From positions 5,084,001-5,148,000 of the forward strand of contig NZ_CP043839.1 of the NCBI RefSeq assembly GCF_032878955.1: DNA of 64,000 nucleotides, read 5' to 3'. Positions within the stretch are counted from its first letter, which is position 1. Each line of letters opens with the position of its first letter. The stretch is from Butyricimonas paravirosa (lineage in GTDB: Bacteria > Bacteroidota > Bacteroidia > Bacteroidales > Marinifilaceae). Shown piece by piece: positions 25,610 to 35,455 of the stretch. The position numbers and the translations under genes were made by a program. The notes under the pieces were generated by a model. It was not told the DNA's origin and did not search any database. It saw only the letters and a program-made list of their open reading frames with translations.

Positions 25610-26950
25610 ATGAAAAAGACATTATGTTTTTATTTCCAGATACATCAACCCGTAAGATTAAGAAGGTATCGTTTTTTTGATATAGGTAAACGTCATGATT
25701 ATTTTGACGAGTATGTGAATCGTTCCACGATACGACGAGTGGCAGAGAGATGCTATTTGCCGATGAATCATTTGATCATGGATTTGATCAAGCGTTACGG
25801 AACGAATTTTAAGGTGAGTTTTTCTATTTCCGGTTCGGCATTGGAACAATTTGCTCTTCATGCCCCGGAAGTGATTGAAAGTTTCAAGGAATTGGCAAAG
25901 ACCGGTAGCGTGGAGTTTTTGGCCGAGACATACGCTCACTCTTTGGCATCCTTGTCTGATACCGATGAATTCGAGAGACAAGTACAGCGCCATGCAGCTA
26001 AAATGGAAGAGTTGTTCGGGCAGAAGCCGGTGACGTTGCGAAATAGTTCGTTGATTTATTCCGATCAGATCGGGGAGCGAGTGGCTGCCATGGGATTTGA
26101 ATCTATGCTGACTGATGGGGCAAAGCATGTGTCGGGGTGGAAGAGTCCGAATTTCGTTTACACGAACGTGATGAATCCCCGGTTGAAACTGTTATTGAAA
26201 AATTCCCGGTTGAGCGACGACTTGACCCTGCGTTTTTCAGATCATAGCTGGCATGAATGGCCTCTCACGGCAGATAAATATGCCCGTTGGTTAAAAGATA
26301 GCACGCAAGATAGTGAGATCGTGAATTTGTTTATGAACTACGAAACGTTTGGTGAAAACCAATTGGCAGAGACCGGAATTTTCGAGTTTATGCGTTCTTT
26401 ACCCGAATATATATTCTCGACAACCGATTTTGAATTCCAGACCCCGAGTGAGGCGGTGAAAAAACATCAGCCGGTGGCTCCTTTACACGTGCCTTACCCG
26501 ATTTCATGGGCGGATGAAGAAAAGGATATTACCGGATGGTTGGGAAATGAGTTACAAAATGAGGCTTTTGAAGAGCTATTCAAAATACAACCTAAAGTGG
26601 AAGCATTAAATGATCCGGAGCTGAACGAGGATTACTCTCGCTTGCAGGCTAGTGATCATTTCTATTATATGAGGACGAAACTGTTCTCCGATAACGACTA
26701 CCATCGTTACGTTTCACCTTATGAAACCCCGTATGAAACATTCATAAATTATATGAATGTGTTGAGTGATTTTGTCGCACGTGTGGAAGATATGGAAAAA
26801 ATGCGTAATATTGCGGGCAATAAAATCACCGAAGAAGAGAAAAGTCCGGAAAAAAAGAAACGGACTCCTCGTGTAAAAAGTGCGGAGAGTGCTGCGAAGG
26901 CGACGAAAAAGGTGAGTACTAAGGAGAAACAAGTGAAGTCAAAACATTAA
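25610..26950 (+). CDS. GH57 alpha-amylase-like protein
   Basis: 446 residues. The family motifs are in order: HQP at 12-14, SGSALEQ at 75-80, E106 in EFLAETYAHSL (the expected nucleophile), and MNYETFGENQ at 242-251. In active GH57 amylases I expect aspartate (MDYETFGE) as proton donor where this protein has N243. The C-terminal 40 residues are a lysine-rich, disordered-looking tail (EEKSPEKKKRTPRVK), unlike the core. It sits in the middle of the glycogen cluster and has no signal peptide. It may be a glucan-binding or regulatory homologue rather than an active amylase. Confidence 0.88.
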   Translation: MKKTLCFYFQIHQPVRLRRYRFFDIGKRHDYFDEYVNRSTIRRVAERCYLPMNHLIMDLIKRYGTNFKVSFSISGSALEQFALHAPEVIESFKELAKTGSVEFLAETYAHSLASLSDTDEFERQVQRHAAKMEELFGQKPVTLRNSSLIYSDQIGERVAAMGFESMLTDGAKHVSGWKSPNFVYTNVMNPRLKLLLKNSRLSDDLTLRFSDHSWHEWPLTADKYARWLKDSTQDSEIVNLFMNYETFGENQLAETGIFEFMRSLPEYIFSTTDFEFQTPSEAVKKHQPVAPLHVPYPISWADEEKDITGWLGNELQNEAFEELFKIQPKVEALNDPELNEDYSRLQASDHFYYMRTKLFSDNDYHRYVSPYETPYETFINYMNVLSDFVARVEDMEKMRNIAGNKITEEEKSPEKKKRTPRVKSAESAAKATKKVSTKEKQVKSKH

Positions 26951-26959
26951 AAATTAAAT

Positions 26960-29900
26960 ATGAGTAATTTGGAATTGAAAGATCCCACCTATTTGTTCGA
27001 GGTAAGTTGGGAAGTATGTAATAAGGTTGGGGGAATTCACACGGTAATTTCAACAAAGGTGTTGAGTTTGGCCGGGGAATTCAAAAACAACCATATATTG
27101 ATCGGCCCGGACGTGTGGCGGTATAATGAACCGAATCCGGAATTCACGGAAGATGCCCATTTGTTTAAATCGTGGCGGGTGAAAGCGGCACAGGAGGGAT
27201 TGCGTATTAAGGTAGGGCGATGGAATGTAGCCGGTAACCCTGTGGCTATTTTGGTAGATTTCACCTCTTTTATTCCCCAGAAGGATCAGATATTGACTTC
27301 TTTCTGGGAGAAGTTTCAGGTGGATTCGTTAACCGGACAATGGGATTACATCGAACCCGTGTTATTCGGTTACACGGCGGGAAAAGTGATTGAGAGTTTT
27401 GTTCGTTACCATATATCTCCTCGTCAGCGTATTATTGCCCAGTTCCACGAGTGGATGACGGGAAGCGGTATGTTGTACCTGAAAAATGCCCTTCCACAAG
27501 TGGGATGCGTGTTCACCACTCATGCCACCGTGTTAGGACGTAGTATTGCCGGGAACGGCTTGCCTCTTTATGATCCGATGAAGGATTACAATCCGGTGGA
27601 AACGGCCCATCGTTTTGGCGTGGATTCCAAACAATCCCTGGAAAGTAAGGCGGCGGAATGGGCGGATTGTTTCACGACGGTCAGTGACATTACCGCGAAA
27701 GAATGTGAACATTTCTTGGGTAAGCAAGTGGATCTTGTCACCCCGAATGGTTTCGAGAACAGTTTCACCCCCAGCGAGGAGGATTATCCCGCCAAGCGTC
27801 AGCAAGGACGTGAAAAACTGTTGAAAGTGGCGCAGGCTTTATTGGGCCGGGCGGTTGCGGAAGATGCTTTAATCGTGGGTATCAGTGGACGTTACGAGTT
27901 TAAAAATAAGGGCTTGGATGTGTTTGTTGAAGCACTGGGGCGTTTGAACCGGGATGTAGATAATAAACGGGATATTTTGGCGTTTATTCTGGTGCCGGCA
28001 GGACATAAGGGGGCAAATCTGGAATTACTGAATAATTTGGAACGTCCTTACCAGGCGATCGAAATCACACATCCTTACGTGACACATGAATTATCGGACC
28101 CGCAAAATGATCCGGTATTGCGTAAGATTGAGGAACAACAATTATCGAATCAACCGGGGGACCGGGTGAAGGTCTTTTTCTCTCCAAGCTATTTGAATGG
28201 TAATGACGGTGTGTTTAACATGCCTTATTATGATTTGCTTGTGGGAATGGATTTGACCGTTTTCCCCTCTTATTACGAGCCTTGGGGATACACGCCTTTG
28301 GAGAGTCTGGCATTTAAAGTTCCGACGATCACGACAACTTTGGCCGGTTTCGGCTTGTGGGTTGAGTCCTATTATAAAAAAGCACACCCGGGAATTGAGG
28401 TGATTGAACGGGATGACCGGAATAACGAAGAAGTGGTCGAGAAAATTGCCGATAAAATAAAAGCGATTGCCGGACTAAACAAAAAAGAGTACCAAGCTGT
28501 AGCCAAGAATGCCAAAGAGGTATCGAAGATTGCACTTTGGGAAAATTTGGTTTCATATTACAAGAAGGCTTATCAGATTGCGATAGATAAAGTAAACGGA
28601 CGGGTGAATGAAATTCCGGTTGTGGAAGAGGAACAATGGTCATTCATAGAGAAAAAGACGGCAACAAATGTTCCGAACTGGATCAGCGTGATCATCCATC
28701 GTTCAATTCCGGTCAAATTGAGTGCCTTGGAAGAGTTGGCGAATAATTTGTGGTGGTGTTGGAACGAGGAGGCTGTTGATTTGTTTAAAAGCATCGATCC
28801 TTTACAATGGATGTTGACACGGCATAACCCGATAGCGTTATTGGATAAGATTTCTTTGAATCGCTATGAAGAATTGGAGAATGATGAGGAGTTTGTTGCC
28901 CGTCTGGCAGCCGTGTACGCTAAATTCTCCCAATACATGGAGGAGAAAAAGCAAATGAATGATCCTTCCATTGCTTATTTTAGTATGGAGTACGGGTTAC
29001 ACGCTTCTCTGAAAATCTATTCGGGAGGTCTTGGCGTGTTGGCCGGAGATTACTTGAAAGAGGCTAGTGACAAAAAAACAAAGATCACGGGTATCGGCTT
29101 GTTGTATCGTTACGGTTATTTCACCCAAAAATTCTCTGCCGCGGGTAATCAAGAGGCTGAATATGAGGCTCAGGATTTCACGAAGATACCGGTATCTCCG
29201 GCTCGGGATGCTGAAGGCAATTGGTTGACAATCAGTCTTTCATTTCCTGGACGCGAGGTGTATGCCCGAATCTGGCAGGTAAATGTCGGACGGGTAGAAT
29301 TGTACCTGTTGGATACGGATTTCGAGGATAATCAGGAAAGCGATCGGAGTATCACGCATTACCTATATGGCGGGGATTGGGAAAATCGTTTGAAACAGGA
29401 AATTTTGCTGGGTATCGGGGGAATCCGGGCCTTGCGGAAATTGAATATCCAGGCGGATGTGTACCATTGTAATGAGGGACACGCGGCATTTACCGGGTTG
29501 GAAAGATTGCGGGAATACGTGGCGGAAGATCAACTTTCATTTACCGAAGCCATGGAAGTTGTTCGGGCGTCTTCGCTTTTCACCACGCATACGCCGGTTC
29601 CGGCAGGACATGATTCATTTACAGAAAACCTGTTGAAAAACTACTTCTGGTTTGTGGCTGAACGTTTGAAAATCACGTGGGAACAGTTGCTTGGGTTAGG
29701 ACGTGTGAATGCGAATGATCCGAACGAGAAATTCTCCATGAGTTTTCTGGCAGCGAACTTATCGCAGGAGGTGAACGGGGTTAGCTGGTTGCACGGGAAA
29801 GTCAGTCGGGATATATTCAAGAATTTATGGCCGGGATATATGCCGGAAGAGTTACACATCAGTTATGTAACCAATGGAGTGCATTACCCGACTTGGGCGG

Positions 29901-31204
29901 CTCCGGAATGGAAGAAAATACAGATGAGCGTGTTTGGTGAGAAATTCAAGACTCATCATTACGATAAAACGTGTTTTGAAGGAATCTACCAAATTCCGGA
30001 TCAGATGATCAAAGAGGTTCGTATGGTTTTACGAAGTCGCTTGATCCGTCATATAAAACATCGTTTGGCTGACGAGAAGAGTACGGCTTATTTCACGCCG
30101 CGCCAAATCGTGGAGATTCAAGACACCTTGCGGGATGATATTCTGACCATAGGTTTTGCTCGTCGTTTCGCTACTTACAAACGGGCTCATTTGCTATTCA
30201 GTAATCTGGATCGTTTGAATGAGATCGTGAACAATCCGGATCGTCCGGTCCAGTTTATTTTCGCGGGGAAAGCTCACCCGGCAGATCAGGCCGGTCAGGA
30301 TTTGATCAAGCGGATTGTGGAGATCTCCAAATACCCGCAGTTCTTGGGTAAAATATTATTCCTTCCGAATTACGACATGGACTTAGCGCGTCGTATGGTG
30401 CAAGGGGTGGACGTGTGGATGAATACCCCGACTCGTCCGCAGGAGGCTTCCGGTACGAGTGGAGAGAAGGCTGCCATGAATGGAGTCATGCATTTTAGCG
30501 TGTTAGATGGTTGGTGGGTTGAAGGCTACCAGAAAGATGCAGGTTGGGCGTTACCGATGGAAAGGACCTACGAGAACCAGGAATTCCAAAACGAGTTGGA
30601 TGCCGAGTTGATCTATAATATTATCGAATCGGAAATCGCCCCGGCGTTCTATGATCGGGGAGAGAACGGAATCTCCGGTAAATGGTCGGGATTCATCAAA
30701 AACACGATTGCTAAGGTGGCATCAAACTTCACGAGTAATCGGATGCTGACGGATTACGAGGATAAGTTCTATATACCGATGTCTCGCCGTTTCCATCGTT
30801 TGAGTGAGAACAACTATGCTTTAGCCACGCAGATTGCAGAGTGGAAGAGGAAAGTTAGCCGGGAATGGGAATCCGTGCAGGTGGATGCATTGATTCTTCC
30901 CGATAAATCGAAACAGATTATCTCTTTGGGTAAATCTTACCAGGGGAAAGTGGTACTTGATCTGGGAGAGTTGTCTATTGATGACATCGGGGTCGAATTG
31001 GTTGCCATGATGAAAAAGGACGAGAAGATCGAGGTGTGTTTCACACAGGAATTCGTACCCGTCTCTTTCGAGAACGGGAAGGCCATGTATTCCATTGAAG
31101 TGACTCCCGATGATCCCGGAATCTTTATGCTGGGATTGAGAATATTCCCGAAGAATATATTACTTCCTCACAGACAGGATTTTGCTTTGGTGAAATGGGT
31201 GTAG
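26960..31204 (+). CDS. Fusion of GT3-type glycogen synthase and GT35 alpha-glucan phosphorylase
   Basis: 1414 residues. The N-terminal half (about 1-560) matches the eukaryotic-type GT3 glycogen synthase, with EVSWEVCNKVGGIHTVI at 14-30, HEWMTGSGMLYLKN, and PSYYEPWGYTPLESLAF as donor-site motif. After a linker, about 620-1330 match the short GT35 alpha-glucan phosphorylases (IAYFSMEYGLHASLKIYSGGLG, DVYHCNEGHAAF, TRPQEASGTSGEKAAMNG with the pyridoxal phosphate lysine). One chain thus has a glycogen-making and a glycogen-degrading enzyme. Similar fusions are known in gut Bacteroidota. The gene starts ten bases after the GH57 stop and ends the cluster before a strong terminator. Confidence 0.92.
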   Translation: MSNLELKDPTYLFEVSWEVCNKVGGIHTVISTKVLSLAGEFKNNHILIGPDVWRYNEPNPEFTEDAHLFKSWRVKAAQEGLRIKVGRWNVAGNPVAILVDFTSFIPQKDQILTSFWEKFQVDSLTGQWDYIEPVLFGYTAGKVIESFVRYHISPRQRIIAQFHEWMTGSGMLYLKNALPQVGCVFTTHATVLGRSIAGNGLPLYDPMKDYNPVETAHRFGVDSKQSLESKAAEWADCFTTVSDITAKECEHFLGKQVDLVTPNGFENSFTPSEEDYPAKRQQGREKLLKVAQALLGRAVAEDALIVGISGRYEFKNKGLDVFVEALGRLNRDVDNKRDILAFILVPAGHKGANLELLNNLERPYQAIEITHPYVTHELSDPQNDPVLRKIEEQQLSNQPGDRVKVFFSPSYLNGNDGVFNMPYYDLLVGMDLTVFPSYYEPWGYTPLESLAFKVPTITTTLAGFGLWVESYYKKAHPGIEVIERDDRNNEEVVEKIADKIKAIAGLNKKEYQAVAKNAKEVSKIALWENLVSYYKKAYQIAIDKVNGRVNEIPVVEEEQWSFIEKKTATNVPNWISVIIHRSIPVKLSALEELANNLWWCWNEEAVDLFKSIDPLQWMLTRHNPIALLDKISLNRYEELENDEEFVARLAAVYAKFSQYMEEKKQMNDPSIAYFSMEYGLHASLKIYSGGLGVLAGDYLKEASDKKTKITGIGLLYRYGYFTQKFSAAGNQEAEYEAQDFTKIPVSPARDAEGNWLTISLSFPGREVYARIWQVNVGRVELYLLDTDFEDNQESDRSITHYLYGGDWENRLKQEILLGIGGIRALRKLNIQADVYHCNEGHAAFTGLERLREYVAEDQLSFTEAMEVVRASSLFTTHTPVPAGHDSFTENLLKNYFWFVAERLKITWEQLLGLGRVNANDPNEKFSMSFLAANLSQEVNGVSWLHGKVSRDIFKNLWPGYMPEELHISYVTNGVHYPTWAAPEWKKIQMSVFGEKFKTHHYDKTCFEGIYQIPDQMIKEVRMVLRSRLIRHIKHRLADEKSTAYFTPRQIVEIQDTLRDDILTIGFARRFATYKRAHLLFSNLDRLNEIVNNPDRPVQFIFAGKAHPADQAGQDLIKRIVEISKYPQFLGKILFLPNYDMDLARRMVQGVDVWMNTPTRPQEASGTSGEKAAMNGVMHFSVLDGWWVEGYQKDAGWALPMERTYENQEFQNELDAELIYNIIESEIAPAFYDRGENGISGKWSGFIKNTIAKVASNFTSNRMLTDYEDKFYIPMSRRFHRLSENNYALATQIAEWKRKVSREWESVQVDALILPDKSKQIISLGKSYQGKVVLDLGELSIDDIGVELVAMMKKDEKIEVCFTQEFVPVSFENGKAMYSIEVTPDDPGIFMLGLRIFPKNILLPHRQDFALVKWV

Positions 31205-31227
31205 GATAGTATCGGGCATATACTAAT

Positions 31228-31277
31228 AAAAATGCGGCTCCAAGTTCAATATAGGACTTTGGAGCCGCATTTTGTTT
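31228..31277 (+). terminator. Strong rho-independent terminator ending the glycogen cluster
   Basis: A 15-base stem (AAAATGCGGCTCCAA from 31229) pairs with its complement ending in CGCATTTT near 31273 around a loop of about 16 bases, followed by T-rich sequence. The flanking A and T runs would let it work on either strand. Confidence 0.85.
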
Positions 31278-31330
31278 TAATTGTCCTTATTAGTAAGGAG
31301 TTTACGATAAACATTCCCTATTAATAGGGA

Positions 31331-31361
31331 TTGTTGTAAATTGATCTGCCGTATACTTTTG
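31331..31361 (+). promoter_or_regulatory. Promoter of the TonB receptor/DUF4374 operon
   Basis: A TTGTTG element at 31331-31336 and TACTTTTG at 31354-31361 fit the Bacteroidota -33 (TTG) and -7 (TAnnTTTG) elements with about 20 bases between them. The start codon lies 80 bases downstream. Confidence 0.5.
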
Positions 31362-31440
31362 CACGACTATTTAATGTTTTTAGTGTTCATTCATTAAAAT
31401 ATTCTTTAGAATACTAATTATTAATTAATTCGTGTATGTT

Positions 31441-33792
31441 ATGAAGTGTTTTTATATTTGGGTCTATTTTATTGTTGGAAATATTCTTTTCTCTAACGGG
31501 CAGACGATTTCCGGGATCGTGAAAGATTCCTCTGATAACACGCCTATCGCGGGAGTAAATATTGTTATACATTCTCTAAAGAAGGGGACGGGGACAAATG
31601 CCAAGGGCGAGTTCTTTTTTAAAAATATTCCTGCCGGGGAGTACGAACTCCATTTTTCGTTCGTGGGTATGAGAGATGTCATCAAGAAAGTGAAGGTCGA
31701 GGCGAACAAAGAATTGAAGTTGGATGTTTATATGCAGGTAGATATGAAATCTCTAGACCAAGTGGTCGTTGCAGCTAAAGGGGAAAGAAAAGAGATCCAT
31801 GACGTGAAACGTCAGGGGACTCCAGTTGCCGTTATTGATGGAAAACAGTTGGCAGGACGTGGAACCACGATCACGGAGGTATTGAATCACCAAACAGGGG
31901 TGAAATTACGACAAACAGGCGGTGTCGGTAACCAAACAAAAGTTAATATCCGGGGATTGGAAGGAAATCGAGTTCAGATATACATGGACGGTTATGCCTT
32001 GAATACCCCGGATGGTAGTTTTTCCATTAATGATATTCCTTTGCAATTCATCGATCGCATCGAGATATACAAGGGGATTGTTCCGCCTGAATTCGGGGGA
32101 GATGGATTAGGAAGTGCGATTAATGTGGTGACGATAGATGCCGAACATGGATATTATGATTTGTCGTATAGCTACCAGTCTTACGGTGTGCATAATCCTA
32201 CTGCTTGTATTTCTCATTATTTTGATAAAGCGAATATGGCTTTTACGCTTTTTGCGGGAGGAACCTTTGCTAAAAATGATTACACGATCACTTCTCCCTA
32301 TGTCAATGATTTGAAAATCAAACGGGATCATGACCAGTTGAAAATGGGGGAATTCGGGGCGACGCTTAAATTTCTGGATCATTATTTTGACAAGGCCGAG
32401 TTGGAATTTGTCGGGTATTACAGTTATAAAGAAACCCAGGGAGTACAAACAAATATCCGTCATGCCCGGACAAAAATCTGGACAGTCGGTGTAAATCCCA
32501 AGCTGGAGAAAAAACATTTTTTGCATGAGAAATTGGATTTAAAATTCAATGGAATGGTTACTTATACTCATACTGCTTTAATCGATACTTCGTCCTTCCT
32601 TTATGATTTTTATGGTGATCGTGTTCCCAACACGTATGGCGGAGAAGTGGGATATGTCCCGAACTTGTCGGATGACGGGATGATGGATTATCGTTATAAC
32701 TTGAACTTGCAATATCATTTGATCCCGAACAAAATGCTGGTCAATATTAATAATGATTTCCGTTACGTGAGCAATGAAACCCGGGACACTGTTGCCGATC
32801 GATTTCTGAAAAAGGATTATAGCGGTTTGAAATCAAATATATCGGGAATGATCAGTTCTATCGCTTTACAGAATAAGTGGTTTCAAGGACGTTTGACGTC
32901 AGTTCTGACGGGACGGCATTATTATTATCATTTAGGGGGGAAAACTGTGAACTTGGCTTATCCGGGGGATGCCGTTCCGGCAGAGACGGATAAATCTGAT
33001 CAGTATTGGGGATACAGTCTTGCTTTGAAATACGATTTGTCTTCTCATTGGCTGGTGAAGTTTGCCTTGGAACATAACTTTCGCCTTCCTCGTTACGAGG
33101 AGGCTTTGGGAGATCGTGTAACGACGTTGACAAGCACGGAGTTAAAAGCTGAACAAGCTAATAATTATAATCTGGGTATCATGTTTGACCGTTATTATAA
33201 CGCGAATTCCCGTTTACAATTCGAGTCGAACGGTTATATAATGAAAGTGAAGAACATGATGTATTTGACCTCTGTTGTGGGGTATTCCAAATACCAGAAT
33301 CTGGGTGAGGCTTTGTTGTACGGGGTGGACGGTGAAATCAAATGGGATATTAATCGTAATTGGTTTGTATCATTTAATGCTACCTGGCAGAAATCATTGG
33401 ATTATTCAAGATATATAGCGGGAACAAACACCGAGAGTGAGACCTATAAAATGCAATTGCCTCATATCCCGATTCTCTTTTTCAACTGGATGCTGGATTA
33501 CCGGAAGGATAATCCCTTTGGTGGTAAAGGACAGTATGCCAGAGCGTATTACGAGGGCGGCTACACGGATAAATACTATTATGGATACGAGCTTAGTCGC
33601 AATCAGGATTATAAAATACCTTCTACTTGCCTGCATACGGTCGGGATGGAGTACGGGATCATGAACCGGAAAATTTTGTTTGGCGTGGAATGTCATAATC
33701 TGTTTGATACGGATGAGATGACTAATTTTAATTACCCGTTGGCGGGGCGGACGATCATGGCTAAGATTCGGTTCACGACGTTAAAATGGTGA
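31441..33792 (+). CDS. TonB-dependent receptor with N-terminal carboxypeptidase-regulatory-like domain
   Basis: 783 residues from the ATG at 31441; a GTG nine bases earlier is in frame. After the signal peptide (1-21) a carboxypeptidase-regulatory-like domain (ISGIVKDSSDNTPIAGVNIVI) covers about 22-105, then a plug with VNIRGLEGNRVQIYMDGYAL and an outer-membrane barrel ending in an aromatic-rich strand. It is shorter than SusC proteins, lacks an STN domain and has no SusD partner, so it is a classical FecA/BtuB-like receptor, probably for a metal chelate or cofactor. A DUF4374 lipoprotein follows 46 bp downstream, a pairing often linked to iron acquisition in Bacteroidota. Confidence 0.9.
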   Translation: MKCFYIWVYFIVGNILFSNGQTISGIVKDSSDNTPIAGVNIVIHSLKKGTGTNAKGEFFFKNIPAGEYELHFSFVGMRDVIKKVKVEANKELKLDVYMQVDMKSLDQVVVAAKGERKEIHDVKRQGTPVAVIDGKQLAGRGTTITEVLNHQTGVKLRQTGGVGNQTKVNIRGLEGNRVQIYMDGYALNTPDGSFSINDIPLQFIDRIEIYKGIVPPEFGGDGLGSAINVVTIDAEHGYYDLSYSYQSYGVHNPTACISHYFDKANMAFTLFAGGTFAKNDYTITSPYVNDLKIKRDHDQLKMGEFGATLKFLDHYFDKAELEFVGYYSYKETQGVQTNIRHARTKIWTVGVNPKLEKKHFLHEKLDLKFNGMVTYTHTALIDTSSFLYDFYGDRVPNTYGGEVGYVPNLSDDGMMDYRYNLNLQYHLIPNKMLVNINNDFRYVSNETRDTVADRFLKKDYSGLKSNISGMISSIALQNKWFQGRLTSVLTGRHYYYHLGGKTVNLAYPGDAVPAETDKSDQYWGYSLALKYDLSSHWLVKFALEHNFRLPRYEEALGDRVTTLTSTELKAEQANNYNLGIMFDRYYNANSRLQFESNGYIMKVKNMMYLTSVVGYSKYQNLGEALLYGVDGEIKWDINRNWFVSFNATWQKSLDYSRYIAGTNTESETYKMQLPHIPILFFNWMLDYRKDNPFGGKGQYARAYYEGGYTDKYYYGYELSRNQDYKIPSTCLHTVGMEYGIMNRKILFGVECHNLFDTDEMTNFNYPLAGRTIMAKIRFTTLKW

Positions 33793-33838
33793 TGTGCCTG
33801 AGGATTTTAATTGAAATATATAAATAAAGTAAATCACA

Positions 33839-35041
33839 ATGAAAAACAATCTCTTTATTCTGGGGGCTTTTCTATGTACAGCCTTGTTTGTAACGTCATG
33901 TACGGATGATAACAAAAATGATGATGATAACGATGGTAAAGCGTCGATCATCGTGGGTATTAACATGCAGCCACAGGCGGATATGGGATATATCGTACCG
34001 ATACAGGATATGAATGTCGGAACGATGTCTTACACGAATGCGGTTGAAACCAAAATTACTCCTTATTTGATGTCTTATAATGATTGGGTGTTCTACGTGC
34101 CGGGGACTTCGGAGGGAACGATTATAAAATATTCCCGGCAAGATAATGGGACCTTGAAAGTGGAAGGACGTTTGGAAGTGGCAACGGCTGCTCCCATGTG
34201 TGCTTCTATTGCTTTCGTTTCGACTACGAAAGCTTATGCATCCGCTCCGAACGATAACAAGATCATTATATTTAATCCAACAACCATGGTAAAAACAGGG
34301 GAAATTAATGTTGCCAAGCCTGAGTATGGGCTTGACGGAAGTAGTACTCCGAACCCGCTGGGACTGATCTTGCGGGATGGGAAACTCTATGTCGGGTGTG
34401 GTGAATTCGACCAGATGCCTATTTGTAAAAGTGGTGCGCATATTTTGATCATTGATGAGGCAACCGATACGCCGGAAAAGATTATTCATGACACGAGACT
34501 TTCCGCGGCATCTATTTTTGATTGCGGTATGTTTATTGATGAAAAAGGGGATCTTTACGTGACTTGTTGGGGATCTTATGGTTATGTCCCGGATCAGAAA
34601 TTCGGATTGTTACGAATTAAAAAAGGAGCGACGGAATTTGATCCGGAGTACTGTTTTAATATGAGTGACATGAACGTGGAAGGAGTTCAAGGGGGTAAAT
34701 TGCAATATTCTATTTCTAACTTTTATGCCGGGAATGGAGAATTGTACGTTTTAGCTTATTGTCCGGCATTTGCTAGTGCCAGTCCTGATTACATCAACGA
34801 GAAGACAAATTACTGTTTGAAAGCTGATTTATATAATTGTACGATGAAAGCCTTGAATCTTCCTCGCACGAATGGATATAGTTGTGCAATAAATAAATAC
34901 GGGGACGACATTCTTTTTGGTTTGGCAACGGAACAAAATGGAACGGGAATTTTCACCTATAATCGCAAAACTAATCAATGTAGTTCTGCTCCGATCGTGA
35001 AAACGCAGGGAACCCTTATGGATATTCTCGTGTTTGAATAA
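33839..35041 (+). CDS. DUF4374 family lipoprotein
   Basis: 400 residues. The lipobox cysteine is C21 (FVTSC), followed by a strongly acidic asparagine/aspartate-rich stretch (TDDNKNDDDNDG) that resembles a surface-export signal. The rest is beta-rich with repeated FGLLRI / YVTCWGSYGYV-like strands, consistent with a propeller-like DUF4374 fold. These proteins are usually encoded beside TonB receptors and a PepSY protein; here only the receptor is present. It may bind the receptor ligand at the cell surface. The direct function is unknown. Confidence 0.8.
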   Translation: MKNNLFILGAFLCTALFVTSCTDDNKNDDDNDGKASIIVGINMQPQADMGYIVPIQDMNVGTMSYTNAVETKITPYLMSYNDWVFYVPGTSEGTIIKYSRQDNGTLKVEGRLEVATAAPMCASIAFVSTTKAYASAPNDNKIIIFNPTTMVKTGEINVAKPEYGLDGSSTPNPLGLILRDGKLYVGCGEFDQMPICKSGAHILIIDEATDTPEKIIHDTRLSAASIFDCGMFIDEKGDLYVTCWGSYGYVPDQKFGLLRIKKGATEFDPEYCFNMSDMNVEGVQGGKLQYSISNFYAGNGELYVLAYCPAFASASPDYINEKTNYCLKADLYNCTMKALNLPRTNGYSCAINKYGDDILFGLATEQNGTGIFTYNRKTNQCSSAPIVKTQGTLMDILVFE

Positions 35042-35064
35042 TAATCTGTATTTTTCAATAGCTC

Positions 35065-35100
35065 GGGGCTTTCCACTTTTCATAAACTGGAAAGCCCTCT
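35065..35100. terminator. Bidirectional hairpin between convergent DUF4374 and SUI1 genes
   Basis: GGGCTTTCCA (35066-35075) pairs exactly with TGGAAAGCCC (35088-35097) around a 12-base loop between two convergent genes. The tail is only moderately T-rich, so a terminator role is likely but not certain. Confidence 0.65.
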
Positions 35101-35116
35101 TGCTTAGCCGATCTTT

Positions 35117-35455
35117 TTATTTTGCCCGGTACTTATTGTCCCGGAGAATAGTCAACACTTTTTCTTTTACTTCCCCTTGGATGATAATTTCTCCATCCTT
35201 CACGGAGCCGCCCACGCCACATTTGTTTTTTAGTAGCTTGGCCAGTTCTTTCAGATCCTCTTCCGTACCCACGAAACCTTGTACGAGGGTGACAGTTTTG
35301 CCTTTGCGTTGTTTGGAATCGAGAGTCACCCGCAGGTTTTGTTTTTCCGGGGCCAGGGTTTCCTGTTCTTCTTCTTGATTGTATTCGTATTGGTAATTCG
35401 GATTCGTGGAGTAAACCACGTTAATCCGCTCTTTTTTATCGTTTTTATTGCCCAT
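35117..35455 (-). CDS. yciH: Translation initiation factor SUI1/YciH family
   Basis: 112 residues from an ATG at 35455 (MGNKNDKKERINVVYST). The C-terminal SUI1/eIF1-like domain includes TLVQGFVGTEEDLKELAKLLKNKCGVGGSVKDGEIIIQGE, with the characteristic CGVGGSVKDG loop and a QG strand, ending LRDNKYRAK. YciH-type proteins bind the 30S subunit and affect start-codon fidelity. An upstream in-frame start would add 19 hydrophobic residues that do not fit the family, so I reject it. The gene is short and complete. Confidence 0.92.
   Translation of the reverse strand: MGNKNDKKERINVVYSTNPNYQYEYNQEEEQETLAPEKQNLRVTLDSKQRKGKTVTLVQGFVGTEEDLKELAKLLKNKCGVGGSVKDGEIIIQGEVKEKVLTILRDNKYRAK

Noticed and set aside
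33896..34489. Minus-strand open frame opposite the DUF4374 gene
   Set aside because: Low-complexity shadow rich in I, R and H, inside a gene with a clear lipobox and family match.
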